This document shows positions 1 to 6,587 of a stretch of 10,173 nt of DNA, piece by piece. The position numbers and the translations under genes were made by a program. Position 1 is the first letter of the stretch, and every line of letters starts with the position of its first letter. Below the pieces are notes generated by a model. That model had not been told where the DNA came from. It saw nothing but the letters and a program-made list of their open reading frames with translations, and ran no database searches. Source of the stretch: Pseudomonadota bacterium (GTDB lineage: Bacteria; Pseudomonadota; Alphaproteobacteria; Rhizobiales; Kaistiaceae); NCBI GenBank assembly GCA_023392225.1, contig JAEVZM010000448.1, forward strand, positions 1 through 10,173, written 5' to 3'.

Positions 1-2602
1 GGATGAAGATGCGGAAGGCGGTATCACTGAAGCCGAAGCCGGGCGGCGGCTGCTCGCCGAGGAGGCCGATCACGGTGTCGACCTTCTCGACGTCGCCGTA
101 GATTTCCTTCAGCAGCCGTTTTGTCTCCGGGTCGGCCGTCATGTCCTCGAAGCGGGTGATCGCCGGCATGCGCAGGCCGCGGCGGAAGCCGTTGTAGCGC
201 GGCACGCCGCGCCGGCGGGTGCGGACAATGTCGACCACGGAGAGGTCGATGATCTCGCCGTTCCGCTCGAAATGGCGGAGCGCCTCGGGGAAATTGTGGA
301 GCGTGATCGCCCCCGGATGGGCGATGCCGAACGAGTAGAGCGCGTCGCGGAGCCCCGTCTCGCGCATCGCGTCGTCGGCCATGTCGCCCTGGATCTGCAG
401 GAACTTCTTCCGGCCGCGGCTCTCGCCGGTCGAGAAGTCGTAGAAGACGTAGTCGTCCGGCAGCAGCGGGTGCATCCGGTAGACGGTGACGAAGTCCTCG
501 GTCAGCGAGTAGGGCGCGGTGTGGTGGTCGGGCATCGTCTTCGGGATGCCCTTGAGGGCATGGACATCGGTCAGCCAGATGCCGAGCCGGGTCAGCCAGT
601 CTCCGGAGGGCGGGCCGTACCAGTTGGTCTTCATGCCGATGTCGAGCGCCTCGGTGCCGAGGATCGCCGGCGTCCACTCGACGGTGTGGATCTTGGCGAT
701 CAGGGCGGCGACGATCATCCGCGCGGTCTGGTAGAGGCGCTCCTCGGTCCATGTCGGGTAGAGCCGGGCGAGCTCGTCGCAGAGCAGGTTGTGCTCGCGC
801 GCGAAGAGCGTGTGGAGCACGCTCAGCCCCATCCACCAGCTCTCGTTGAAGCCGGTCAGCTCGAAGCCGTGCATGTCGAGCGGGAGGAACCCGTCGTCGA
901 GCTTGATCCGCGGCCCGTCGCGAAGCTTCATCGCATGCTCGCGGCTGTTGCCATACACCTCCGAGCCGTCCCACCAGTGCGACGAGGCGTTGGCGAAGAG
1001 GAGCGGATTGGCCGGGTCGAGCGGGATGTTGTCGGCGATCCGCATCGCCGGCTCGAGCTCGCCGTTGAATTCGTTGAGCCACCCGGAGTGGCCCTCGGGC
1101 AGGTCGACCACGATGTCGCCGTCGCCGAGGGTCTTGCGCTCATGCGCCACCCAGTCGTGCACCTGGAACTGGATCCATGCGGCGGCAAGGACATTCAGCG
1201 TCGTCGCGGGGATGAAGTGCTCCCGCTTCATCAACTGCTCGCTCACCGTGACTGGGTTCGGCTCCATCCAGTCCGCGGCCGGATCGACCGGGGCCATGTT
1301 GCGGCCGAAGCTCGCGCCGACCGCGCCCATCTCAGGGTCGCTGAGGTCGTTGTGGCGGCCGTCATAGGTCCGCCGGATCCGCTCCTCCGGCGGCACGTCC
1401 GGCGGCACTGGCCGCGCTTTGGGCGGCGCCTCGCGGATCCCGGTGTCGATGAGGTTGCGCTGGCGGAGGTCGAAGCGCAGCGCATCGAGGTTGAGGAGGC
1501 TCGCCATCAGCGGCAGCCTGTGCCAGGCCCGACGGCGATTGATCGCACGAAAGCTCGCCCGGGCGGCGCCGCCGATCACGCGGTTGCGGAGCGGCGGCCG
1601 GGTCGCGCGCCAGCGCCGCAGCTGGCGGTGGGCGAGCGAGGCGTCATAGGCCGCTTTCCGTGCCCGGTTGAGATGGCCGAGCGGGCGGAAGTCGTCCGTG
1701 GTGTTCCAGGGGTTGAACCCCATCGCGTCTATCGCGCGGCGCTCGCCGATCGCGTCGATGTCGGTGAGGTCGCGCTGCGGCAGGGTGAGCGTGGCGACCG
1801 GGACCGGAGGACTGCTCTCCTCGCTCCAGGCGACCGCGGTGTCCTCGATCGGCGTCTTGTCGTCATCGACATAACGCTGGACGAGGAACTCGAACACGAC
1901 GTCGCCGTGGCGGAGACGGTCGACAAGCTCTTCCTCGAGGAAGGCGGGACCGGCCGCGGTGCGGCGCGGCTCGGGCGTGCCGGCGGCTGGCCGCAGGATG
2001 AAGCGGACGGCCTCGTCGCCCCACTTCATCGCACCGCGGCTCCAGTACGATTCGAGCGCGAGGCTCCGCGAGGGCGCCTGTCCCGGCACGACGTTGCGCA
2101 GCATGCGGATCGTCTCGGACGGGCCGAACCGCGTCATCAAGCTGATCACGCCGCCGAGGCGGGACAGCGATCCGCCGGCGAGGGCGTGGGCGAAGTAGAC
2201 GAACTGCCGCGCATCGCGGGCGTGGGAGACCGGAAAGTTCGTGCCGAGAAGGTCGTGCTGCTCGTCGTCGGAGACGAGGACGCGGACAGCGAGCCCGCGG
2301 AAGTCCTTCCTGGTGTCGGGTTGCGGCGTCGCGGCGGCATTGGAGAAGCGGACGAGGGCCGGATAGCTCTTCCCGGGCTGGGCGAAGCCGACCCGGAGGT
2401 CGGTGGGCAGTTCGTCGTCGAACCGGAAGGCCGCGCCCTTGAACGCGGCGATCGATCGGGCATGGAAGGCCCGGTCGACCGCCCTCGCCTTGGCTGCGCG
2501 CTGCGACTTGAGCTGCGCCTCCATCATCAGCCCGGCCAGCGTCTCGAATTCGCGCCGCTCGTCCTCGGCGGTGCCGTGGGTCTTTTCGCTCCAGTCGGTC
2601 AT
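1..2602 (-). CDS. Catalase-related / alpha-dioxygenase-like heme peroxidase fusion protein (C-terminus off window)
   Basis: The frame is open from the ATG at 2602 to the window edge, giving at least 867 residues with the C-terminus missing. The start is set by a strong ribosome site (GGAGGGGGAG, 2608-2617), 19 bases after the upstream ThDP gene stops. Residues about 30-330 look like a catalase-related (y4iL-like) heme domain. They hold RAFHAR with candidate distal His47, RFSN from Arg85, GTNFPV with Asn122, and a catalase-type proximal R-x-x-x-Y at Arg315/Tyr319. From about residue 345 the protein resembles the PIOX/alpha-DOX branch of animal heme peroxidases: an NDLSDPEMG-type segment, WIQFQVHDW with distal His482, WWDGS at 543-547, HTLFAREHN from His597, and VYRMHPLLPD with Tyr708 and proximal His711. 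Tyr three residues before the proximal His is the radical-forming position in cyclooxygenase and alpha-DOX. The likely role is fatty-acid oxygenation plus hydroperoxide conversion in the cytoplasm (no signal peptide). Family is well supported; substrate and product are inferred. By plant alpha-DOX length roughly 95 residues lie outside. Confidence 0.9.
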   Translation of the reverse strand, partial: MTDWSEKTHGTAEDERREFETLAGLMMEAQLKSQRAAKARAVDRAFHARSIAAFKGAAFRFDDELPTDLRVGFAQPGKSYPALVRFSNAAATPQPDTRKDFRGLAVRVLVSDDEQHDLLGTNFPVSHARDARQFVYFAHALAGGSLSRLGGVISLMTRFGPSETIRMLRNVVPGQAPSRSLALESYWSRGAMKWGDEAVRFILRPAAGTPEPRRTAAGPAFLEEELVDRLRHGDVVFEFLVQRYVDDDKTPIEDTAVAWSEESSPPVPVATLTLPQRDLTDIDAIGERRAIDAMGFNPWNTTDDFRPLGHLNRARKAAYDASLAHRQLRRWRATRPPLRNRVIGGAARASFRAINRRRAWHRLPLMASLLNLDALRFDLRQRNLIDTGIREAPPKARPVPPDVPPEERIRRTYDGRHNDLSDPEMGAVGASFGRNMAPVDPAADWMEPNPVTVSEQLMKREHFIPATTLNVLAAAWIQFQVHDWVAHERKTLGDGDIVVDLPEGHSGWLNEFNGELEPAMRIADNIPLDPANPLLFANASSHWWDGSEVYGNSREHAMKLRDGPRIKLDDGFLPLDMHGFELTGFNESWWMGLSVLHTLFAREHNLLCDELARLYPTWTEERLYQTARMIVAALIAKIHTVEWTPAILGTEALDIGMKTNWYGPPSGDWLTRLGIWLTDVHALKGIPKTMPDHHTAPYSLTEDFVTVYRMHPLLPDDYVFYDFSTGESRGRKKFLQIQGDMADDAMRETGLRDALYSFGIAHPGAITLHNFPEALRHFERNGEIIDLSVVDIVRTRRRGVPRYNGFRRGLRMPAITRFEDMTADPETKRLLKEIYGDVEKVDTVIGLLGEQPPPGFGFSDTAFRIFI

Positions 2603-2621
2603 CACCGCTCCCCCTCCGCCT

Positions 2622-4328
2622 TCAGTTGGCCCGGAAGCGCGATGAGAAGCGCTCGAACACCCCGGCGAGCACGCCCTCGGGGCTCGGGCTGTAGTTGGGC
2701 AGGGCGAGCCGGGTGATGTGCGCGTCGATCAGCGTCGGCCGGCCCGACTCGAGGGCGGCGGCGAAGGCCTCCTCGAACTCGCCGATCCGGTCGACGCTGT
2801 AGCCGTCGGCCCCGCAGGCGCGCGCATAGGCGACGTAGTCCGGGTTGTCGAACTCGACGAGGCCCGAATCCATGAAGGACGACAGCTGGTAGAGCTTGAT
2901 CAGCTTGAACTCGCCGTCGTTGAAGATGACCCAGATGACCGGGATCTCGTGCTGGACCGCGGTCATCAGCTCGAATCCGCCCATGAGGTACGAGCCGTCG
3001 CCGACGGCGGCGCCCACGGTGCGGTCCATCGCGCCGTATTTCACGCCGATCGCGCCGTTGACCGCGATTCCCATCGGCCCGTAGGTGCCGGGCTTCCGGA
3101 AGTTCTGGCCATCCTTGAGCTCGAGGTAGTAGCCGAGCCAGGCGAGGTGGGCGCCGGCATCGGCAAGCACCACGCCGCGCGGCGGCAGCATCCGCGAGAT
3201 CGCCTGCACCATCCGGCCGGGATGGAGTTTGGGCGTGAGCTTCACCACGCGCTGCTCGTCGAAGTCGGGGGCGCGGAACGCCTTCGGCGGCATCCTTCCG
3301 AGCGGGGCGAGCGCGTCGGCGAGCGCCGAGATCGCCAGCCGCGCATCGCCGATGATGGCGCGGTCGGCCTTGTAGACCTTGTCGATCTGGTTCGGATCGA
3401 CGTCGATATGGACGAGCTTCCGGTTCTCGAACAGGTCGTCGCGGAAGTCGAAGGTGGCGTGCTGGGCGAAGCTGTTGCCGAGGCCGATGACCACGTCCGC
3501 GTCGAGGAATAGGTCCCAGGCGCTCTTGTGGCCGCTGTCGGCGAAGACGCCGATGGCCAGAGGATGGCTTTCGTCGACGATGCCCTTGCCGTCGAGGGTG
3601 GTGATCAGCGGGATCTGGTAGCGCTCGATGAAGTCGAGCACCTCGCGGTTGGCGCCGGCGCGGATCGCACCGAAGCCGGCAAGCAGCACGACCTTCTTGC
3701 CGTCGGCGAGGGCGTCGCGGAGGAACGAGGCGGTGTCTGCGATGCGCGTCGGGTCGGGGATGACCGGCCGGGCGTTGAGCCGTGGCACAGCGAAGTCCGC
3801 GATCCGCATCGAGGGGTCGGTGATGTCCTCGGCGACCGCGATGTGGACCGGCCCGGGGCGCCCGTCGAAGGCGATATCGATCGCGCGCTGGAGGATTTCG
3901 GCCGCCGAGTCGAGATCCTCGATGAGGAAATTTGCCTTCGTCACCGCATCGAAGATCTTTTGCGAATCCGGGGTGCGGTTGAGGCCGGATGTCTCGTTGA
4001 GGCCACCGCGCCCGCTCCAGGCGATGGCCGAATACCCCGTGATCGCGAGCAGCGGATAGGAATCGGTGAGGGCGACGCAGAGGCCGGAGACGAGGTTGAA
4101 CGCGCCCGGGCCGGCCGTCGCGAAGCAGACGCCCAACCGGTCGCTGAACATCGCGTAGCCGCACGCCATGAACGCCGCGGCCTGCTCGTTCTTGGCGATG
4201 ATCGGGCGGATGCGGTCGGACGCGTCGAGCGCCAGCATCATGCCGGCGGCGTTCTCGCCGGCACCGCCGAAAACCGCATCGACGCCGACGGCCTCAAGAC
4301 CGGCGACGATTGCCTCGTAGATACGCAT
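2622..4328 (-). CDS. Thiamine-diphosphate-dependent decarboxylase/lyase (acetolactate synthase / 2-hydroxyacyl-CoA lyase superfamily)
   Basis: This 568-residue protein has the usual three-domain layout: an N-terminal Pyr domain (about 1-170), a central Rossmann-like domain (about 185-320) and a C-terminal PP domain (about 360-540). Glu48 in KNEQAAAFMACGYA is the glutamate that activates ThDP. GDGS at 443-446 followed after 24 residues by Asn470-Asp471 is the Mg/diphosphate-binding motif. Two oddities: Asn47 replaces the His that usually precedes the catalytic Glu, and Asp471 replaces the second Asn of the common NN. I chose the ATG at 4328 because it has GGAGG 11 bases upstream, begins like its relatives and puts the Glu near its usual position. 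An in-frame ATG at 4346 has only GGACGGG directly abutting it. It is the first gene of an operon with the heme fusion protein (19-base gap). A role in cleaving or decarboxylating a 2-hydroxy or 2-oxo fatty product is inferred from that neighbour. An acetolactate-synthase-like activity cannot be excluded, but no small regulatory subunit is next to it. Confidence 0.88.
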   Translation of the reverse strand: MRIYEAIVAGLEAVGVDAVFGGAGENAAGMMLALDASDRIRPIIAKNEQAAAFMACGYAMFSDRLGVCFATAGPGAFNLVSGLCVALTDSYPLLAITGYSAIAWSGRGGLNETSGLNRTPDSQKIFDAVTKANFLIEDLDSAAEILQRAIDIAFDGRPGPVHIAVAEDITDPSMRIADFAVPRLNARPVIPDPTRIADTASFLRDALADGKKVVLLAGFGAIRAGANREVLDFIERYQIPLITTLDGKGIVDESHPLAIGVFADSGHKSAWDLFLDADVVIGLGNSFAQHATFDFRDDLFENRKLVHIDVDPNQIDKVYKADRAIIGDARLAISALADALAPLGRMPPKAFRAPDFDEQRVVKLTPKLHPGRMVQAISRMLPPRGVVLADAGAHLAWLGYYLELKDGQNFRKPGTYGPMGIAVNGAIGVKYGAMDRTVGAAVGDGSYLMGGFELMTAVQHEIPVIWVIFNDGEFKLIKLYQLSSFMDSGLVEFDNPDYVAYARACGADGYSVDRIGEFEEAFAAALESGRPTLIDAHITRLALPNYSPSPEGVLAGVFERFSSRFRAN

Positions 4329-4357
4329 GGACTGGGGGGCCTCCATCCCGTCCGTGC

Positions 4358-4378
4358 ATCGACCCGGTGCGGGTCGGT
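4358..4378 (-). promoter_or_regulatory. GC-rich hairpin in the leader of the ThDP/heme operon
   Basis: GACCCG and CGGGTC (4361-4366 and 4370-4375) are perfect inverted arms around a 3-base loop. The stem extends outward to about nine pairs including one G-T pair. It lies between the presumed transcription start and the start codon of the ThDP gene, 30-50 bases before the ATG at 4328. It is not followed by a T-run on the minus strand, so it is not a terminator. It could be an operator or an RNA leader structure; no regulator is identified. Confidence 0.4.
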
Positions 4379-4431
4379 CTCAGCTCGACGTTTTCGCTCG
4401 ACAAGACCATTTCTTATTCTTGTATGTGCAA

Positions 4432-4459
4432 AGCATAGCATAAATCGGCGATCTGTCAC
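4432..4459 (-). promoter_or_regulatory. Candidate sigma-70-type promoter of the ThDP/heme operon
   Basis: Read on the minus strand, GTGACA (4454-4459) is followed after 16 bases by TATGCT (4432-4437). A TG sits one base before the TATGCT, giving an extended -10 of the form TGC-TATGCT. The implied leader is roughly 80-100 bases long. Support is that it is the best-placed hexamer pair in an AT-richer stretch ahead of the first gene, and that its -10 region recurs almost exactly before the small gene at 8667-8921. No transcript data are available. Confidence 0.42.
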
Positions 4460-4618
4460 TTTCCCGACTCTCGGAGTCGCCTCTCTGTTTTACTCACATC
4501 GCGCCTACAGTACGATGGCGCGATGAATTTCCGTATATAGCGCTCAACTATGGTCGTTGAATCAGATGCAGATTTCGCGGCTATGCATGGCGTTCCTCGT
4601 GCGCAAAAAAACCCACAT

Positions 4619-4643
4619 CGTCGCAGCTGTCGAGGTTGCGACG
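4619..4643. repeat. Inverted repeat CGTCGCA-N11-TGCGACG
   Basis: The seven-base arms at 4619-4625 and 4637-4643 are perfectly complementary around an 11-base spacer. It sits about 230 bases before the rightward operon and about 290 bases before the leftward one. The arm-to-arm spacing suits a dimeric transcription-factor site. It can also fold as a hairpin, but the T-run on the minus strand begins some eight bases beyond the stem, so a terminator reading is weak. Confidence 0.35.
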
Positions 4644-4858
4644 TTCGATATTTATTCAAAGTCTGTCCTACGAGAAATAGAGAACGTTGCAATCCACGAT
4701 TATGCGGGGGGTGACTCTCGGAAAGATTGCGATTACTCTGGGTGGTTCCAGAAGATCAGGCTCGGGGTGTGTGCAGATTGCGGCTGCGCGCGCTTTGCTG
4801 AAGGAGAGGGCGGAGAGGGACAGGAAACCAGCACGAACCTGATCGGGGATGACGCGAC

Positions 4859-4863
4859 GGAGG
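4859..4863 (+). promoter_or_regulatory. Ribosome binding site that decides the start at 4873
   Basis: GGAGG lies nine bases before the ATG at 4873. The in-frame upstream ATG at 4849 has no comparable purine motif at the right distance, and the eight extra residues it would add (MTRRRSEA) look like translated leader. Confidence 0.7.
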
Positions 4864-4872
4864 AGCGAGGCC

Positions 4873-6144
4873 ATGACCGCTGTCGACGAGTCTTCGGAAA
4901 ATGCGGCGCAGCCCCAAGGCGTGCCGCCGATGCCGGACCAGCAGCCGCGGTGGGGCGATCCGATCTTCCGCGCCGGCCTCCTCGTCGGGGCCGCCCTGTT
5001 CGCCATCGGCATCCTCTGCCAGACCTTCAATCTGATTGCGCCGACCCTGTCGATCCTGGTGGTCTGCAGTGGTCTCGGTATCATCTTCGGTGCCTTCGGC
5101 TCGACGGCGGTGATCAACTACAAGGGCGTCGTCGTCGCCGGCGTCGCGGCGATCGCCGTGGTGCTCCTGCTGGTGGTCGACTTCGTGATGCGGGAGAGCC
5201 TCGTTCGCATCGAAGTCGACGGTGACGTTCGCGGTGCGCGGCTCGAGCTGTTCGGCGATTCCGCCTATCCGGGCGCGGACCATGACGGACGACGGTTCGA
5301 GTTCTTCATCGTCGGACGCGAGATCACCAAGGACCGCCTCAGCCTGATCGTCTCGCTGCCGCCGGATGACCGCGACGGCCGCGCCGACATGCGCGAAGTG
5401 GTGTTCGACTGCATCCCGGCCACCGCGATCACCCGCTTTATCGGCGGCGGCAAGACCCTGCAGTGGCGGTTCGATGCCGGACGCGAACTGCTCACCGGCC
5501 TCGATGGCGGCCCGGTCAGGAGCGGCCCCTGCATGGACGGCGGCGCACTCGGGCCGGACTTCGCCGCGCTCGAGGCGCTGTCGCCGATCGGGCCGGCGTT
5601 GGCCGACGAGACCGCTGACATCCCCACCATCCTCGCTGACCTCGAGTCGGAGTCGGCGGCCGTGCGGCGGAACGCGCGCACGGCCCTCGCGGAGATCGGC
5701 CTGCCTGCCGTGCGTCCCATGATGGGCTACTGGGCTGCCCATCCCGGCTCGTATCAGGTGCGGCTCGGCGTCTCGGTCGCGCTGACCGAATTCCTCCGCA
5801 ACCGGAAGGGGGACCGCAAGGCGGTGTCGGCTGTGCTCTCCGCCGACGATCTTGAGCTCCTGGCGGTGGCGGCCGCCGACGACGACCGCACGCTTCGCGT
5901 CTACGCCTCGGAGTTCCTCTACGACCTCGGCGACCCGCGGATCGTGCCGATCGCGGCGCGCCTGTTCGAGTCCGCCGGCGAGGACGGGCGCTACAATCTG
6001 ATCGTGGTGATGGGTGGTACGGTGCCGAACCTCTCGGAGGTCGACAAGGACGCCTTGAGGAAGACCCTGCAGGGTTGGGAAGCACTCGTCGGTCCAAAGA
6101 CCGACAAGCTGATCGCCTCGATCGTGAATGAAATCGGTGCCTAG
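4873..6144 (+). CDS. Membrane protein with three N-terminal helices and a HEAT-like C-terminal domain, function unknown
   Basis: The product has 423 residues. After a polar N-terminus (1-30) come three hydrophobic helices at about 33-53, 57-76 and 85-105. A beta-rich-looking stretch with two cysteines follows (about 107-240). A helical domain from about residue 249 to the end has at least two HEAT-like helix pairs: PTILADLESESAAVRRNA with ARTALAEIG, and a second around LELLAVAAADDD with LRVYASEFLYDLGDP. An odd number of helices with a cytoplasmic N-terminus would place the large C-terminal part in the periplasm, but the charge pattern is not decisive. I recognise no named family. It is the first of three co-oriented genes; the next starts 65 bases after its stop. 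HEAT repeats usually mean protein-protein contacts, so a scaffold or assembly role is possible. Confidence 0.82.
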   Translation: MTAVDESSENAAQPQGVPPMPDQQPRWGDPIFRAGLLVGAALFAIGILCQTFNLIAPTLSILVVCSGLGIIFGAFGSTAVINYKGVVVAGVAAIAVVLLLVVDFVMRESLVRIEVDGDVRGARLELFGDSAYPGADHDGRRFEFFIVGREITKDRLSLIVSLPPDDRDGRADMREVVFDCIPATAITRFIGGGKTLQWRFDAGRELLTGLDGGPVRSGPCMDGGALGPDFAALEALSPIGPALADETADIPTILADLESESAAVRRNARTALAEIGLPAVRPMMGYWAAHPGSYQVRLGVSVALTEFLRNRKGDRKAVSAVLSADDLELLAVAAADDDRTLRVYASEFLYDLGDPRIVPIAARLFESAGEDGRYNLIVVMGGTVPNLSEVDKDALRKTLQGWEALVGPKTDKLIASIVNEIGA

Positions 6145-6208
6145 ACGCATCGTCCCGGCGCTCGGGCGAGACGGTTCTGCATGACTGTCGTTGTCGGGGT
6201 GCGGTGTC

Positions 6209-6565
6209 ATGAAGCGATTGCGGGGCGGTTCAGGCAGGGCGGGCAGGTGGTGCCTGCTCCTTGTGCTGAGTACCGGCGTCCTTGGTGCCGCGTCCGCGGC
6301 TCCGCCGCTGCCGGAGAGGCCGTTGCCTCCACCGCCGCAGGGGACGGTTCCTGCCGAGACCAGCCCTCCGACCTGCCGCCCGGAGGTGGAGCCGGATACA
6401 AATTGCCGCTCCGGGTTCCGTACCGTGCAGGTCTGCTACCAGGGGGGGCGGGTCGTCTCTTCGACCATCGGCCAGTGCGTGCCGCCAGCCGCGATCACGT
6501 CGCCGAACGCGCCCAAACCGGGCAAGCCCCCTAAACCTCCTAAGCCGCCGAAGGTCCCGCAATGA
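6209..6565 (+). CDS. Small secreted four-cysteine protein with Pro/Lys-rich tail
   Basis: The product has 118 residues. A basic N-terminus (MKRLRGG) and a hydrophobic stretch (about 14-28) end in AASA-AP, a typical signal-peptidase I site near residue 30. The mature part begins proline-rich. It then has a compact segment with four cysteines arranged C-x10-C and C-x14-C, suited to two disulfides in the periplasm, with a TVQVCYQGGRVV strand-like motif. The C-terminus is a low-complexity run of PKPP-type units ending in PPKVPQ, possibly a spacer that contacts peptidoglycan or a partner. I chose the ATG at 6209; GGGGTG upstream is a weak ribosome site, and an in-frame TTG at 6191 would only lengthen the signal region. 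It sits between two membrane-linked genes, 22 bases before the next start, so co-transcription is likely. No family recognised. Confidence 0.72.
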   Translation: MKRLRGGSGRAGRWCLLLVLSTGVLGAASAAPPLPERPLPPPPQGTVPAETSPPTCRPEVEPDTNCRSGFRTVQVCYQGGRVVSSTIGQCVPPAAITSPNAPKPGKPPKPPKPPKVPQ

Positions 6566-6587
6566 GCCGGGCCGAGCGAGGTTGATC

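Larger units (their letters stand above)
4329..4872. other. Divergent intergenic region, AT-richer, no gene supported
   Basis: This 544-base gap separates the leftward ThDP/heme operon from the rightward envelope-protein genes. About 4400-4760 is visibly AT-richer than the flanking genes. It holds the promoter and hairpin listed separately, a run of seven A (4605-4611), a small dyad TCAAC-N7-GTTGA (4544-4560) and a longer inverted repeat (4619-4643). Short open frames on both strands have no ribosome site, no recognisable motif and atypical composition, so I call none. A promoter for the rightward genes should lie here, but I could not find a convincing -35/-10 pair. The lower GC could mean a regulatory region or residue of a lost gene. 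Confidence 0.6.

Noticed and set aside
24..1082. Minus-strand open frame of 352 codons in another frame
   Set aside because: Arg/Pro/Ala-rich shadow of the heme fusion gene, out of frame with the conserved motifs.
272..2716. Plus-strand open frame of 814 codons
   Set aside because: It is antisense to the heme fusion gene. Its product is low-complexity (Arg/Glu/Val/Gly-rich) without motifs, whereas the minus strand carries complete catalase-related and alpha-DOX motifs.
2602..4164. Minus-strand open frame of 520 codons overlapping the ThDP gene
   Set aside because: Arg-rich out-of-frame translation; the other frame contains the ThDP motifs.
3528..4526. Plus-strand open frame of 332 codons
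   Set aside because: Antisense shadow of the ThDP gene, with no ribosome site or recognisable motif.
4456..4692. Minus-strand open frame of 78 codons
   Set aside because: No ribosome site or domain, and it spans the candidate promoter of the ThDP operon.
4557..5225. Plus-strand open frame of 222 codons in the intergenic region
   Set aside because: Needs a TTG start or an unsupported ATG, runs out of frame into the next gene where it turns Arg-rich, and has no motif.
6145..6208. Small CCCG-N5-CGGG hairpin after the membrane protein gene as a terminator
   Set aside because: The stem is only four pairs and no T-run follows; transcription into the next gene is more likely.
4756..6210. Minus-strand open frame of 484 codons
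   Set aside because: Antisense to the membrane HEAT-like gene. The product is His/Asp/Arg-rich and lacks motifs, while the plus frame shows three clear membrane helices and a good ribosome site.
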